Origin: AVCC01 sp039920865
GTDB lineage: Bacteria; Pseudomonadota; Gammaproteobacteria; Burkholderiales; Burkholderiaceae_D
Direction of reading: 5' to 3'
Length of the DNA stretch: 6,042 nt
Assembly: GCA_039920865.1 (NCBI GenBank)
Contig: JBDSCZ010000145.1
Coordinates: forward strand, 1-6,042
Shown here: in pieces, positions 1 through 5,234 of the stretch
Layout of the letters: every line of letters begins with the position of its first letter
How positions within the stretch are numbered: position 1 is the stretch's first letter
Notes under the pieces: generated by a model
What the model saw: the letters and a program-made list of their open reading frames with translations, nothing else
Database searches by the model: none
What the model was told of the DNA's origin: nothing
Translations under genes and position numbers: made by a program

Positions 1-317
1 TCGCCCTCCATCAGCCTGTAGTTGGTAGCGAGCCTCTTTTCGAGGTCTCATTTGAAACGATCCATGAGGACCTTCAGCACTCGAATTTGGGATGGGACTT
101 GACTAGTGAACTATTGAACTTTCTTCCCACATTGGGCTGGCTTCGCAACTGGGATAATTGTTTACGCCTGCGTATTGGTGTGGTGGATGCATATACCAAT
201 GGGAATCTGGATGTCAAAAGCTTCAGGCGCTTGACGACGGGTCAACTCTACGAACAGTTGCAGGATGCGGCCGATGATGTAAAAGGTGGAGCGAGATTTC
301 TGAAGCGTTTGTTGTGA
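1..317 (+). CDS. C-terminal part of an unidentified protein (5' end outside window)
   Basis: The reading frame is open from the first full codon at position 3 to a TGA at 315-317, giving about 104 residues. A TTG at 87 could act as a start, but the frame continues upstream without a stop, so this is more likely the tail of a longer protein. The tail is soluble, with no membrane segment or signal peptide. It is rich in Trp, Leu and Asp, has helical-looking blocks such as FLPTLGWLRNWDN, and ends in a basic segment (GGARFLKRLL). I do not recognise the family. It reads in the same direction as the resolvase about 200 bp downstream, with a probable res site between them. In Tn5053/Tn402-type elements that position is held by the last transposition gene (tniQ), but I see no zinc-finger or other TniQ signature, so a cargo gene is equally possible. 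That the frame is a real gene is fairly sure; its function is unknown. Confidence 0.6.
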   Translation, partial: ALHQPVVGSEPLFEVSFETIHEDLQHSNLGWDLTSELLNFLPTLGWLRNWDNCLRLRIGVVDAYTNGNLDVKSFRRLTTGQLYEQLQDAADDVKGGARFLKRLL

Positions 318-400
318 ATTTGCGGGTACATAGCCATTTCAGTTGCAATGACGGCTGCCGGGTGCCTTGGCGTGCAAACAGGGGTCAGGTGCTTCGAGTA

Positions 401-428
401 TGTTCAGTAAACGGCCGTTTGCTGGACA
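401..428. promoter_or_regulatory. Probable res site I (resolvase crossover site)
   Basis: This is a 28-bp imperfect dyad bounded by TGTTC on the left and GGACA on the right. Its core, AAACGGCCGTTT at 409-420, is a perfect 12-bp palindrome. The flanking CAG/CTG triplets extend the symmetry. Site I of Tn3/gamma-delta-type resolvases is also 28 bp, has outer TGT..ACA half-sites and lies upstream of the resolvase gene, as here (89 bp before the preferred start). The assignment is from size, symmetry and place; no binding is shown. Confidence 0.55.
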
Positions 429-453
429 CTCTAAAAAATACCTGAATCGGGCA

Positions 454-515
454 TTTTTTTGGACGTATAGTGTTCAATAACTTATTCGTTTTTCTATGTT
501 TGTAAAGTGTGCACA
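454..515. promoter_or_regulatory. Possible accessory resolvase-binding half-sites (res II/III region)
   Basis: TGTTCAATAA at 471-480 repeats the left half of the site I dyad (TGTTCAGTAA at 401-410) with one change. GGACG at 461-465 and GTGCACA at 509-515 resemble the right half (GGACA and ..ACA). The region is AT-rich and ends directly before the resolvase start, where accessory sites II and III and the resolvase promoter normally lie. I cannot place exact sub-site borders. Resolvase binding here would repress its own gene, as known for Tn3-type tnpR. Confidence 0.3.
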
Positions 516-516
516 A

Positions 517-1104
517 ATGACCGCCTCAAAAATCGGCTATGCCCGTGTTTCGACCGACGATCAGAATCTGGATTTGCAACGCGACGCGCTCACCAAAGCG
601 GGCTGCCGCCAGATCTATGAAGAGACGGCCAGCGGCAAATCGACCATGGCACGCACGGAACTGGCGCAATGCCTCAAAGCCCTGCGCGCCGGCGACACGC
701 TGACGGTCTGGCGACTTGATCGTCTGGGACGATCGCTGCCCGACCTGGTGCGCATCGTGGGCGAGCTGGAGGTGCGCGGCGTCGGCTTCGAGTCGATCAC
801 CGAGCAAATCGCCACCGGTAGCGCTGCAGGCAAGCTGATTTTTCATGTGTTCGCGTCCTTGGCCGAATTCGAGCGCAATCTGATTCGTGAGCGCACCAGG
901 GCGGACCTAGATGCCGCCCGCGCCCGCGGCCGGCTGGGCGGGCGCAAGCCGAAGCTGGATGACAAGCAGTGTCGTGAGATCCGCGCCTTGCTGAAAGATC
1001 CGCAGGTGAATGTCTCAGATGTCGCCAAGCGTTATCAAGTAAGCCGGACTACGATCTATAAATATGTGGTCGCGCTCGTGCCGACGCGCACCGGGGGAGT
1101 TTGA
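517..1104 (+). CDS. Serine recombinase / resolvase (TniR/TnpR/Hin-type)
   Basis: This 195-residue small serine recombinase catalyses site-specific DNA strand exchange and typically resolves transposon cointegrates at a res site. The catalytic domain (about 1-140) begins KIGYARVS with nucleophile Ser12 and Arg10. The arginines of WRLDRLGRS lie at about 65-73. A long helix (EFERNLIRERT) links to a C-terminal helix-turn-helix at about 164-184 (VSDVAKRYQVSRTTIYKYV), typical of Tn3-, Hin- and TniR-type enzymes. The length is normal for the family. An in-frame ATG at 496 would add seven residues, but family proteins begin just before the I-G-Y-A-R-V-S strand, so ATG 517 is preferred; neither start has a strong Shine-Dalgarno. 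A dyad of res-site size lies upstream. GC content is higher than in the flanking noncoding DNA. I cannot tell resolvase from invertase or name the transposon family; all catalytic residues appear intact. Confidence 0.93.
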   Translation: MTASKIGYARVSTDDQNLDLQRDALTKAGCRQIYEETASGKSTMARTELAQCLKALRAGDTLTVWRLDRLGRSLPDLVRIVGELEVRGVGFESITEQIATGSAAGKLIFHVFASLAEFERNLIRERTRADLDAARARGRLGGRKPKLDDKQCREIRALLKDPQVNVSDVAKRYQVSRTTIYKYVVALVPTRTGGV

Positions 1105-1390
1105 TATGCAATCAGGAACATGTGAGGTGGAACGTAAAACCCGGTGATGCCTTGGGCAAGAAACGTCATCCGGCAGTCCCGTGGAGTCGCCCGTACGTGC
1201 GCACACTGCCAGCAGGTCGTGGTCCGCAAATCCGCATGCAGTAAAGATTTCAATAGTCTTGATATAGGTCAGTAGAAGTCGGCAGCGTGGATCAGTTTGG
1301 CGTCGGCGCCTACACGGAGGTGTGTATCAAAGCAACTATGTGTTCTCCGTGCCGAAAAAAATCTAACTTCGTCTTTCCGAAGAAAGGCGC
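1105..1390. other. Intergenic stretch after the resolvase, no recognised gene
   Basis: Only short open frames occur on both strands, with no recognisable domain and no ribosome-binding site. One plus-strand frame ending at a TAA near 1245 gives a basic peptide (about 40 residues from a GTG near 1122) that I do not recognise. The stretch is probably transposon noncoding DNA or decayed coding sequence leading into the repeat cluster. Confidence 0.5.
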
Positions 1391-1690
1391 CCGACTGACT
1401 ATATTCCCAATGCACGCTCGCGAAAATAAAGTTGATCTGCAGCCCGACAGACTTTACCGAATTTTTGCCAATTTCTAAAACTTCTGAAATCAAGCACTTA
1501 GCAAAGTCGCTTCCGACAGACTTTATTGTTCGCAATCAATTATTTATTTCAGTGAATAGAGTCTGTCGGGCGAGAATTAAGTCCGTCGGAATTTTAGTAA
1601 GTAGCAGCAAAGTCCGTCGGAGCTGCTGTTTCATTGGATGAACTGTTCCCGTTGAAATAAAGTTCGGAACAACGTAATAAAGTTCGAAAT
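1391..1690. repeat. Cluster of short repeats in both orientations (transposon-end-like)
   Basis: Copies of a motif near TAAAGTCTGTCGG fill this stretch. In the minus orientation (CCGACAGACTTTA) they lie at 1444-1456 and 1513-1525, with a variant at 1391-1403 (CCGACTGACTATA). In the plus orientation they lie at 1557-1569 (TAGAGTCTGTCGG), 1577-1589 (TTAAGTCCGTCGG) and 1608-1620 (CAAAGTCCGTCGG). Related AATAAAGTT copies lie at 1425-1433, 1657-1665 and 1677-1685; the last two share AATAAAGTTCGRAA exactly 20 bp apart. Two other neighbours (1557 and 1577) are also 20 bp apart. Several spaced, oriented copies containing AATAAAGTC are characteristic of TnsB binding sites at Tn7 ends, so this is best read as one or two ends of a Tn7/Tn5053-like element. 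Replication iterons or regulator operators are alternatives. No transposase gene is visible in the window. Confidence 0.6.
1603..1627. repeat. Inverted repeat enclosing one copy of the motif
   Basis: AGCAGC at 1603-1608 and GCTGCT at 1622-1627 form a 6-bp stem around the AAAGTCCGTCGG copy. It could be a hairpin or a protein-binding dyad. No uridine-rich tail follows, so it is not a convincing terminator. Confidence 0.3.
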
Positions 1691-1725
1691 TTTGCAACGA
1701 AGCGCAGGAATAATAGCGCGGAACA

Positions 1726-1801
1726 GGTATACAAGGGCAGTTGGTTTGGTGCGAAGAAGATTGAAATTTCTTTATCGATGGTTCGATTCCGACATATGCT
1801 T
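1726..1801 (+). pseudogene. Degenerate tRNA-like sequence, 3' half resembling tRNA-Phe(GAA)
   Basis: The stretch folds onto a tRNA of normal length. The T arm is GATGG-TTCGATT-CCGAC (1777-1793) with invariant TTC, A58 and the G53-C61 pair. The variable region ends in C48. The anticodon region AGAAG-ATTGAAA-TTTCT (1755-1771) pairs fully. The D loop holds AGTTGG with the G18-G19 pair at 1743-1744. The acceptor ends GGTATAC (1726-1732) and ATATGCT (1794-1800) pair at 6 of 7 positions, two of them G-U. The blocks GATTGAAA and TGGTTCGATTCCGA, at nearly the spacing found in tRNA-Phe, suggest a Phe origin with many G-to-A and C-to-T changes. Defects: D stem pairs only 2 of 4, the T stem has a mismatch, the anticodon register is unclear (GAA or UGA) and no CCA is encoded. 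Probably a relic or a tRNA-like RNA, not a working tRNA. The alignment was made by eye after noticing the T loop. Confidence 0.35.
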
Positions 1802-1815
1802 CAAGAATATGCTTT

Positions 1816-1850
1816 GCAAAATTCCAATCTTTACAGATTGGCATTTTTGC
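1816..1850 (+). terminator. Strong stem-loop, likely rho-independent terminator
   Basis: CCAATCT (1824-1830) and AGATTGG (1835-1841) form a 7-bp stem with a TTAC loop. After a small asymmetric internal loop the outer arms GCAAAA (1816-1821) and TTTTTGC (1844-1850) also pair. The five-T run after the stem, mirrored by As before it, suits a terminator, possibly working in both directions. It lies 15 bp after the tRNA-like sequence, as expected if that sequence was once transcribed. Confidence 0.6.
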
Positions 1851-1950
1851 TTGGGAGGCTAACAGTCGTGCACCCTGGGAAGAACGGAATTGTCTCCATA
1901 TTATGTTTGTCGAAGCATTTTCACTTTTCCTGACATTCGACATGTACGCG

Positions 1951-2160
1951 CATGTGAATGTGGGCACGATTGGACACGTTGATCACGGCAAGACCACGCT
2001 AACGGCAGCGATTGCCACCATGCTTTCGAAGAAATTTGGCGGCAAAGCCAAAGGCTACGACCTGATTGACAATGCGCCGGAAGAAAAAGCGCGCGGCATC
2101 GCCATCAATACCTCGCAGGTTGAATACGAAACTGAAGCCCGTCACTACGCCCACGTAGAT
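1951..2160 (+). pseudogene. tuf: Internal fragment of an elongation factor Tu gene (tuf), both ends lost
   Basis: Exactly 70 codons match EF-Tu from His11 to Asp80 (E. coli numbering). They begin HVNVGTIGHVDHGKTTLTAA, with the P-loop GHVDHGKT intact, continue through DNAPEEKARG and end ...RHYAHVD. The first ten codons of tuf are missing and replaced by unrelated in-frame sequence with ATGs at 1903 and 1942. Homology stops right after the Asp of the DCPGH motif and the frame ends at a TGA at 2188-2190. The switch I sequence reads GIAINTSQ instead of GITINTSH: Thr61, which binds Mg2+ and GTP, is Ala, and His66 is Gln. With no switch II and no domains 2 and 3 it cannot work as EF-Tu. The codons still read cleanly without stops or frameshifts, so it is a recent or selected fragment. 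EF-Tu identity is certain; expression as a peptide of about 82-95 residues is unproven. Confidence 0.9.
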
Positions 2161-2922
2161 AGTGCGAACAGCGGCGTATATCACGCTTGACTCGCTCTAG
2201 TTCAATTTCAGTTCCATCCTCAACAGTAAAAATTTCAATCAATGCGATGACTAGCGAGCCATGCAGGCGGGTCATGAAATTCCAACACATGGGGAAAAAT
2301 TGAATCAGCATCAAAATACGGTGACTTTATTGAAAAACTGTTTTTTAAAAGTATTTTTTTGTCATTGCGCAAAATTCATTGCAACTTCTATGGATATGAT
2401 TAATTGTTAGCAATGTTTGCGGCACGAATTAAAGCTTTTGATCTATGTAGTTTTTTCATACTGAAAAATAGAACAGTCAATTTCAACGGGAAAATTGTGA
2501 AAAGGTCCGCAGTCGCGTGGATTTATGGATCCAGTCTGCTCCTGCAAATTTCCCCCATTGCGATTCTCCACCCTCGCGCAAGTCATCCAAGTTTGGAGTC
2601 TGAAGTGTAAATGCCGACGTAATTTTGACAATAATTTGGCCGTCCTCTCCACCGCCAGTGCCAAGGGGAAATTACGGTGCGAATCCTACTTGTCAAAGGT
2701 GAACGGCATATTATCTTGGGATATAGACCTCCATTCGAATACAGATTTGAGGTCATTACGATTGAAAAAAATGGAAACAAATCCACTCAACAAAGACATC
2801 TTGGTCATGATTGGCTTTAACAAGAACATGAAAACAAATAGAAAAAATCGCAAGCCAAACCGATTAACAACAGTTTCGTAATCTCGCCATTCTTTCGGAC
2901 AATTACGACAAAACATAGCTCA
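2161..2922. other. AT-rich stretch without a recognised gene
   Basis: There are long A and T runs, especially at 2325-2410. Open frames up to about 118 codons occur (plus strand, 2525-2881), but none shows a known domain, a convincing ribosome-binding site or coding-like composition. A short minus-strand frame beginning near 2275 (MTRLHGSLVIALIEIF...) reads more like protein and may be a gene remnant cut at the tuf junction. GACTTTATTG at 2322-2331 repeats the core of the 1513-1528 transposon-end-like motif. An 8-bp inverted pair CGTAATTT (2618-2625) and AAATTACG (2669-2676) is also present. The promoter of the next gene must lie in the right part of this stretch, but I see no clear -35/-10 pair. 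Confidence 0.5.
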
Positions 2923-4224
2923 ATGACAAAAATTACGCTCTGTCCGCACGTCGATAATTTAGCCTCCGAAACTGTCGCGGATGCGCATCACTTTGTGTCG
3001 GCGGTGACGAAACTAGGCGACACGCAGGATGTCATTGCCCAAGAGGACATCTTCGCCAGCAACGGCATGAAGCTTATCGCCAAAGGCGCCAGGATCAACA
3101 GTCGGATGGCGGACCAGCTGGCGCATCATAAGCTGGTACGTCCCCTGCAAAGCTTCCTCTCCACCAAGCCAGTAGTCGGCGGTAATCACTTCGCGAATGA
3201 CGTAGAACATCTTTTGGCACAATTTCCGCTGCTTGCCAGAACGGCTTTCCGATCCGGCGATCAAATGGCCATCGCGCACACCCTGGTTGGCATCGATTTT
3301 CCGCCCTTGCTGGCGTTTAAATTGACGGTCATGCGAGAGCAAAGACCCGCTTTGTACCAAAAATCGCTCACAGTCGCGCTGCTTTGCCTGTGTATCGGTA
3401 TCCGGTCCGGAGCCCGTGGTACTGACTTGGATTCGTATGCTGTGGCGGGACTGTGTCACGACTTGGGCGAACTATATATTGATCCTGTCCTGCTGGCGCC
3501 CGAGCACGTGATCAATGCCGAGGAGCGGCGCTTCATTTATGCACACCCAATCACAGGCTACCTCACACTCAAGGAATTCCATCAACTGGACCCCACCATT
3601 GCCCGAGCGGTATGGCAACACCACGAGCGAATGGACGGAAGCGGCTATCCCTACGGATTGTCAGGCAATGCGATTTCGCCGCTGGGCCGGTCTTTAGCTG
3701 TTGCCGATACGATTGGTTCGGTGATGCAAAATCGCTCACATGCTGCCTTGTTGACACTGTTACGACTCAACATGGACAAGTTCGATCCTGAGGCGATCGA
3801 TGTCATGCTGGACGTGCTCGGCGCCGTTGGCAACCAAGGCGCGCCCATCGTCGTGAACCCCTCCTGGTTTGATCTACATCTACTCGTAGAGTTGTTGAAC
3901 TGCTGGAGTGGATATCGCGAAGCACTGCAACAATCGCCCCACTTGGATTTCCTGGTGCTGCGCATGGACCATTTGCGGATGGTATTAACTCAAATCGGGG
4001 TCAACCCGCAAGGATTCGCGCAATTGACGGAGTTGGCCGAACAGGACCCGACCGTCGCAGCGGAATTGCAGGAGTTGGTCGACGAAATTCATTGGCAGAT
4101 TGCGGACATGGAAAGGGAAATCGCTCGCCATCTGTTGGAAATCGGAGATCAGTTGAATACGAGAGACAGTCAGCTTGTACACAACTGGCTGGCGGAACTG
4201 CCACGTTTTGTTGGGAGTGCATGA
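2923..4224 (+). CDS. HD-GYP-like signalling protein with degenerate active site
   Basis: A protein of 433 residues. The N-terminal 140 residues carry a small domain (SNGMKLIAKGARINSRMADQ at about 47-66) seen before HD domains in betaproteobacterial relatives. The HD-GYP domain covers about 140-300: HD pair His179-Asp180 in CHDLGELYID, His208 in HPITGY, His233-His234 and the GYP signature in HHERMDGSGYP (233-243), and Asp262 in VADT. The rest is helical, probably coiled-coil around 370-425. The family hydrolyses cyclic di-GMP using two or three metal ions. Two deviations stand out: the first metal-binding His of the usual Y-x-H-S motif is Lys147 (YQKS), and the Lys of HD-x-G-K is Glu183. Activity may therefore be reduced, altered or lost, leaving a binding or regulatory role. 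There is no signal peptide, so it is likely cytoplasmic. ATG 2923 is the first usable start after a TAG at 2839-2841; its Shine-Dalgarno is poor. It seems to be transcribed alone. Confidence 0.88.
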   Translation: MTKITLCPHVDNLASETVADAHHFVSAVTKLGDTQDVIAQEDIFASNGMKLIAKGARINSRMADQLAHHKLVRPLQSFLSTKPVVGGNHFANDVEHLLAQFPLLARTAFRSGDQMAIAHTLVGIDFPPLLAFKLTVMREQRPALYQKSLTVALLCLCIGIRSGARGTDLDSYAVAGLCHDLGELYIDPVLLAPEHVINAEERRFIYAHPITGYLTLKEFHQLDPTIARAVWQHHERMDGSGYPYGLSGNAISPLGRSLAVADTIGSVMQNRSHAALLTLLRLNMDKFDPEAIDVMLDVLGAVGNQGAPIVVNPSWFDLHLLVELLNCWSGYREALQQSPHLDFLVLRMDHLRMVLTQIGVNPQGFAQLTELAEQDPTVAAELQELVDEIHWQIADMEREIARHLLEIGDQLNTRDSQLVHNWLAELPRFVGSA

Positions 4225-4344
4225 TTTAATATCAATATTCCCATGACAAAAGACTCACTGGATCAAGTCGGTATGGACACCGACCTTAATGTCTAACCAA
4301 ATCAGGATTCGACAATTGATGCTGCGCTGTTCCGCCCCATTGCG

Positions 4345-4373
4345 TTGAATTGCCAAGCAATATTGAAAATACT
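4345..4373 (+). promoter_or_regulatory. Candidate sigma-70 promoter of the phasin gene
   Basis: TTGAAT (4345-4350) and AATACT (4368-4373) are separated by 17 bp, and each matches 4 of 6 consensus positions. They lie about 60 bp before the phasin start. TGC-rich elements nearby (TGCTGCGCTG at 4319-4328, CTGCAG at 4372-4377) recall operators of the PHA regulator PhaR, but that link is weak. Confidence 0.3.
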
Positions 4374-4421
4374 GCAGCGCGCCATTTTACCGGAAGGCTG
4401 CTTTTGCCATCAATCGCATCC

Positions 4422-4426
4422 AAGGA
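4422..4426 (+). promoter_or_regulatory. Shine-Dalgarno of the phasin gene
   Basis: AAGGA lies 7 bp before ATG 4434. It decides this start over an in-frame TTG at 4350, which would add a 28-residue extension unlike phasins. Confidence 0.75.
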
Positions 4427-4433
4427 AAAGTTC

Positions 4434-5000
4434 ATGTTATCGAATGCGCAACAATTCTCTAGCGCCACGAAAACTCTTTTTGAAAACCAATTCGCCGCCG
4501 TCAACGCACTCACGAGTAATGTCGTTGAATCGGTAGAGAAAGTTGTTGCATTGATCCTTGCTGTTGTTAAAGCGTCGGCTGAAGATTCGGCCGCTGCAGC
4601 AAAACAACTGTTTGCTGCCAAAGACCGGCAGGAATTGATTGCTCTTGTTACGGCTCAAGCAAAGCTGAATGCTGAAAAAGTACGGGCTTACGGCCGTCAT
4701 ATGGCTGAAATCGCCTCCAGCACCATTGCTGAACTCAACAAGCTAGTTGAGGCACAAGTCACCGAAACCAAAAACAAGGTAACTGCCCTGGTTTCAGAAG
4801 TTACTAAAAATCTACCTGCCGGTTCAGAACAGGCAGTGGCCATACTGAAATCGGCCATCGATCATGCAAGTGCCGGCTACGAGCAACTGAGCAAAACAGC
4901 CAAGCAAGCCACTGAAACGGTTCAGGAACAGGCTTCTAAAGCAACAGACCAGTTTTCGAAAGTCGTGGAAAAAACCACCTACAAAGTTGCAAAGAAGTAA
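4434..5000 (+). CDS. phaP: Phasin family protein (PHA granule coat, Phasin_2 type)
   Basis: This 188-residue protein is nearly all amphipathic helix, rich in Ala, Lys, Glu, Gln and Val, without Cys or Trp. It starts MLSNAQQFSSATKTLFENQF, the usual opening of betaproteobacterial phasins. The Phasin_2 region spans about 5-110 and includes VNALTSNVVESVEKVVAL and AAAKQLFAAKDRQEL. A repetitive helical tail (TETVQEQASKATDQFSKVVE) ends in basic KVAKK. Phasins coat polyhydroxyalkanoate granules in the cytoplasm, control their number and size and stop other proteins from sticking to them. Length is typical (180-195). A good Shine-Dalgarno, its own candidate promoter and a downstream hairpin suggest a single-gene unit. 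No PHA synthase or depolymerase gene is in the window. Genomes of this group often carry several phasins, so which paralogue this is cannot be said. Confidence 0.93.
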   Translation: MLSNAQQFSSATKTLFENQFAAVNALTSNVVESVEKVVALILAVVKASAEDSAAAAKQLFAAKDRQELIALVTAQAKLNAEKVRAYGRHMAEIASSTIAELNKLVEAQVTETKNKVTALVSEVTKNLPAGSEQAVAILKSAIDHASAGYEQLSKTAKQATETVQEQASKATDQFSKVVEKTTYKVAKK

Positions 5001-5028
5001 TTATTAAGTAATAGAGTAGTATTTTGAC

Positions 5029-5057
5029 GGGTCACATTAACGACCCATTTTCATTTT
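5029..5057 (+). terminator. Probable terminator after the phasin gene
   Basis: GGGTC (5029-5033 region) and GACCC (5042-5046) form a 5-bp GC-rich stem with an 8-nt loop, followed by ATTTTCATTTT. It lies about 30 bp after the phasin stop. The stem is short, so strength is uncertain. Confidence 0.5.
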
Positions 5058-5108
5058 CCATACCGCTTCCATTTACCGATGATCGCGATTCAGCCGAAAT
5101 ATGCATTC

Positions 5109-5136
5109 TTGCAGTTAAGGCAACGTCGAATAAATT
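5109..5136 (+). promoter_or_regulatory. Candidate promoter of the second HD-GYP gene
   Basis: TTGCAG (5109-5114), a 16-bp spacer and TAAATT (5131-5136) lie about 100 bp before the start codon. The match is moderate, and other AT-rich hexamers occur nearby (5159-5175), so the true start point is uncertain. Confidence 0.25.
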
Positions 5137-5234
5137 TTTTTACATCCCCGAAAAGCCTTATATTTAGATAAGTAATTCAGTGCAGCCTTAATACGAATTC
5201 GCAATGATGTGACCGACATAAACAGGCACAGGAA

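Noticed and set aside
380..400. GGGGTCAGG at 381-389 as a Tn3-family terminal inverted repeat
   Set aside because: Only the first six bases resemble Tn3-family ends; no matching inverted copy was found in the window.
526..846. Open frames on the minus strand inside the resolvase gene
   Set aside because: They mirror the GC-rich codons of a clearly conserved resolvase and encode no recognisable protein.
1391..1690. Reading the repeat cluster as a CRISPR array
   Set aside because: The repeats are about 13 bp, vary in sequence, occur in both orientations and have irregular spacing (20-69 bp); no cas genes are present.
1903..1950. Treating the in-frame extension before the tuf homology as a signal or membrane anchor
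   Set aside because: The 16 residues (MFVEAFSLFLTFDMYA) are hydrophobic but short, lack a basic start and are more likely chance sequence upstream of a truncated fragment.
2525..2881. 118-codon plus-strand frame before the first HD-GYP gene
   Set aside because: It has no ribosome-binding site, no known domain and an odd composition (Cys- and Pro-rich start, Asn/Lys-rich end); probably chance.
4267..4284. GTCGGT/ACCGAC hairpin after the first HD-GYP gene as terminator
   Set aside because: Six-bp stem without a following T run, so not convincing as a rho-independent terminator.
4243..4296. 17-codon frame (MTKDSLDQVGMDTDLNV) after the first HD-GYP gene
   Set aside because: No clear Shine-Dalgarno and too short to judge; kept only as a note.
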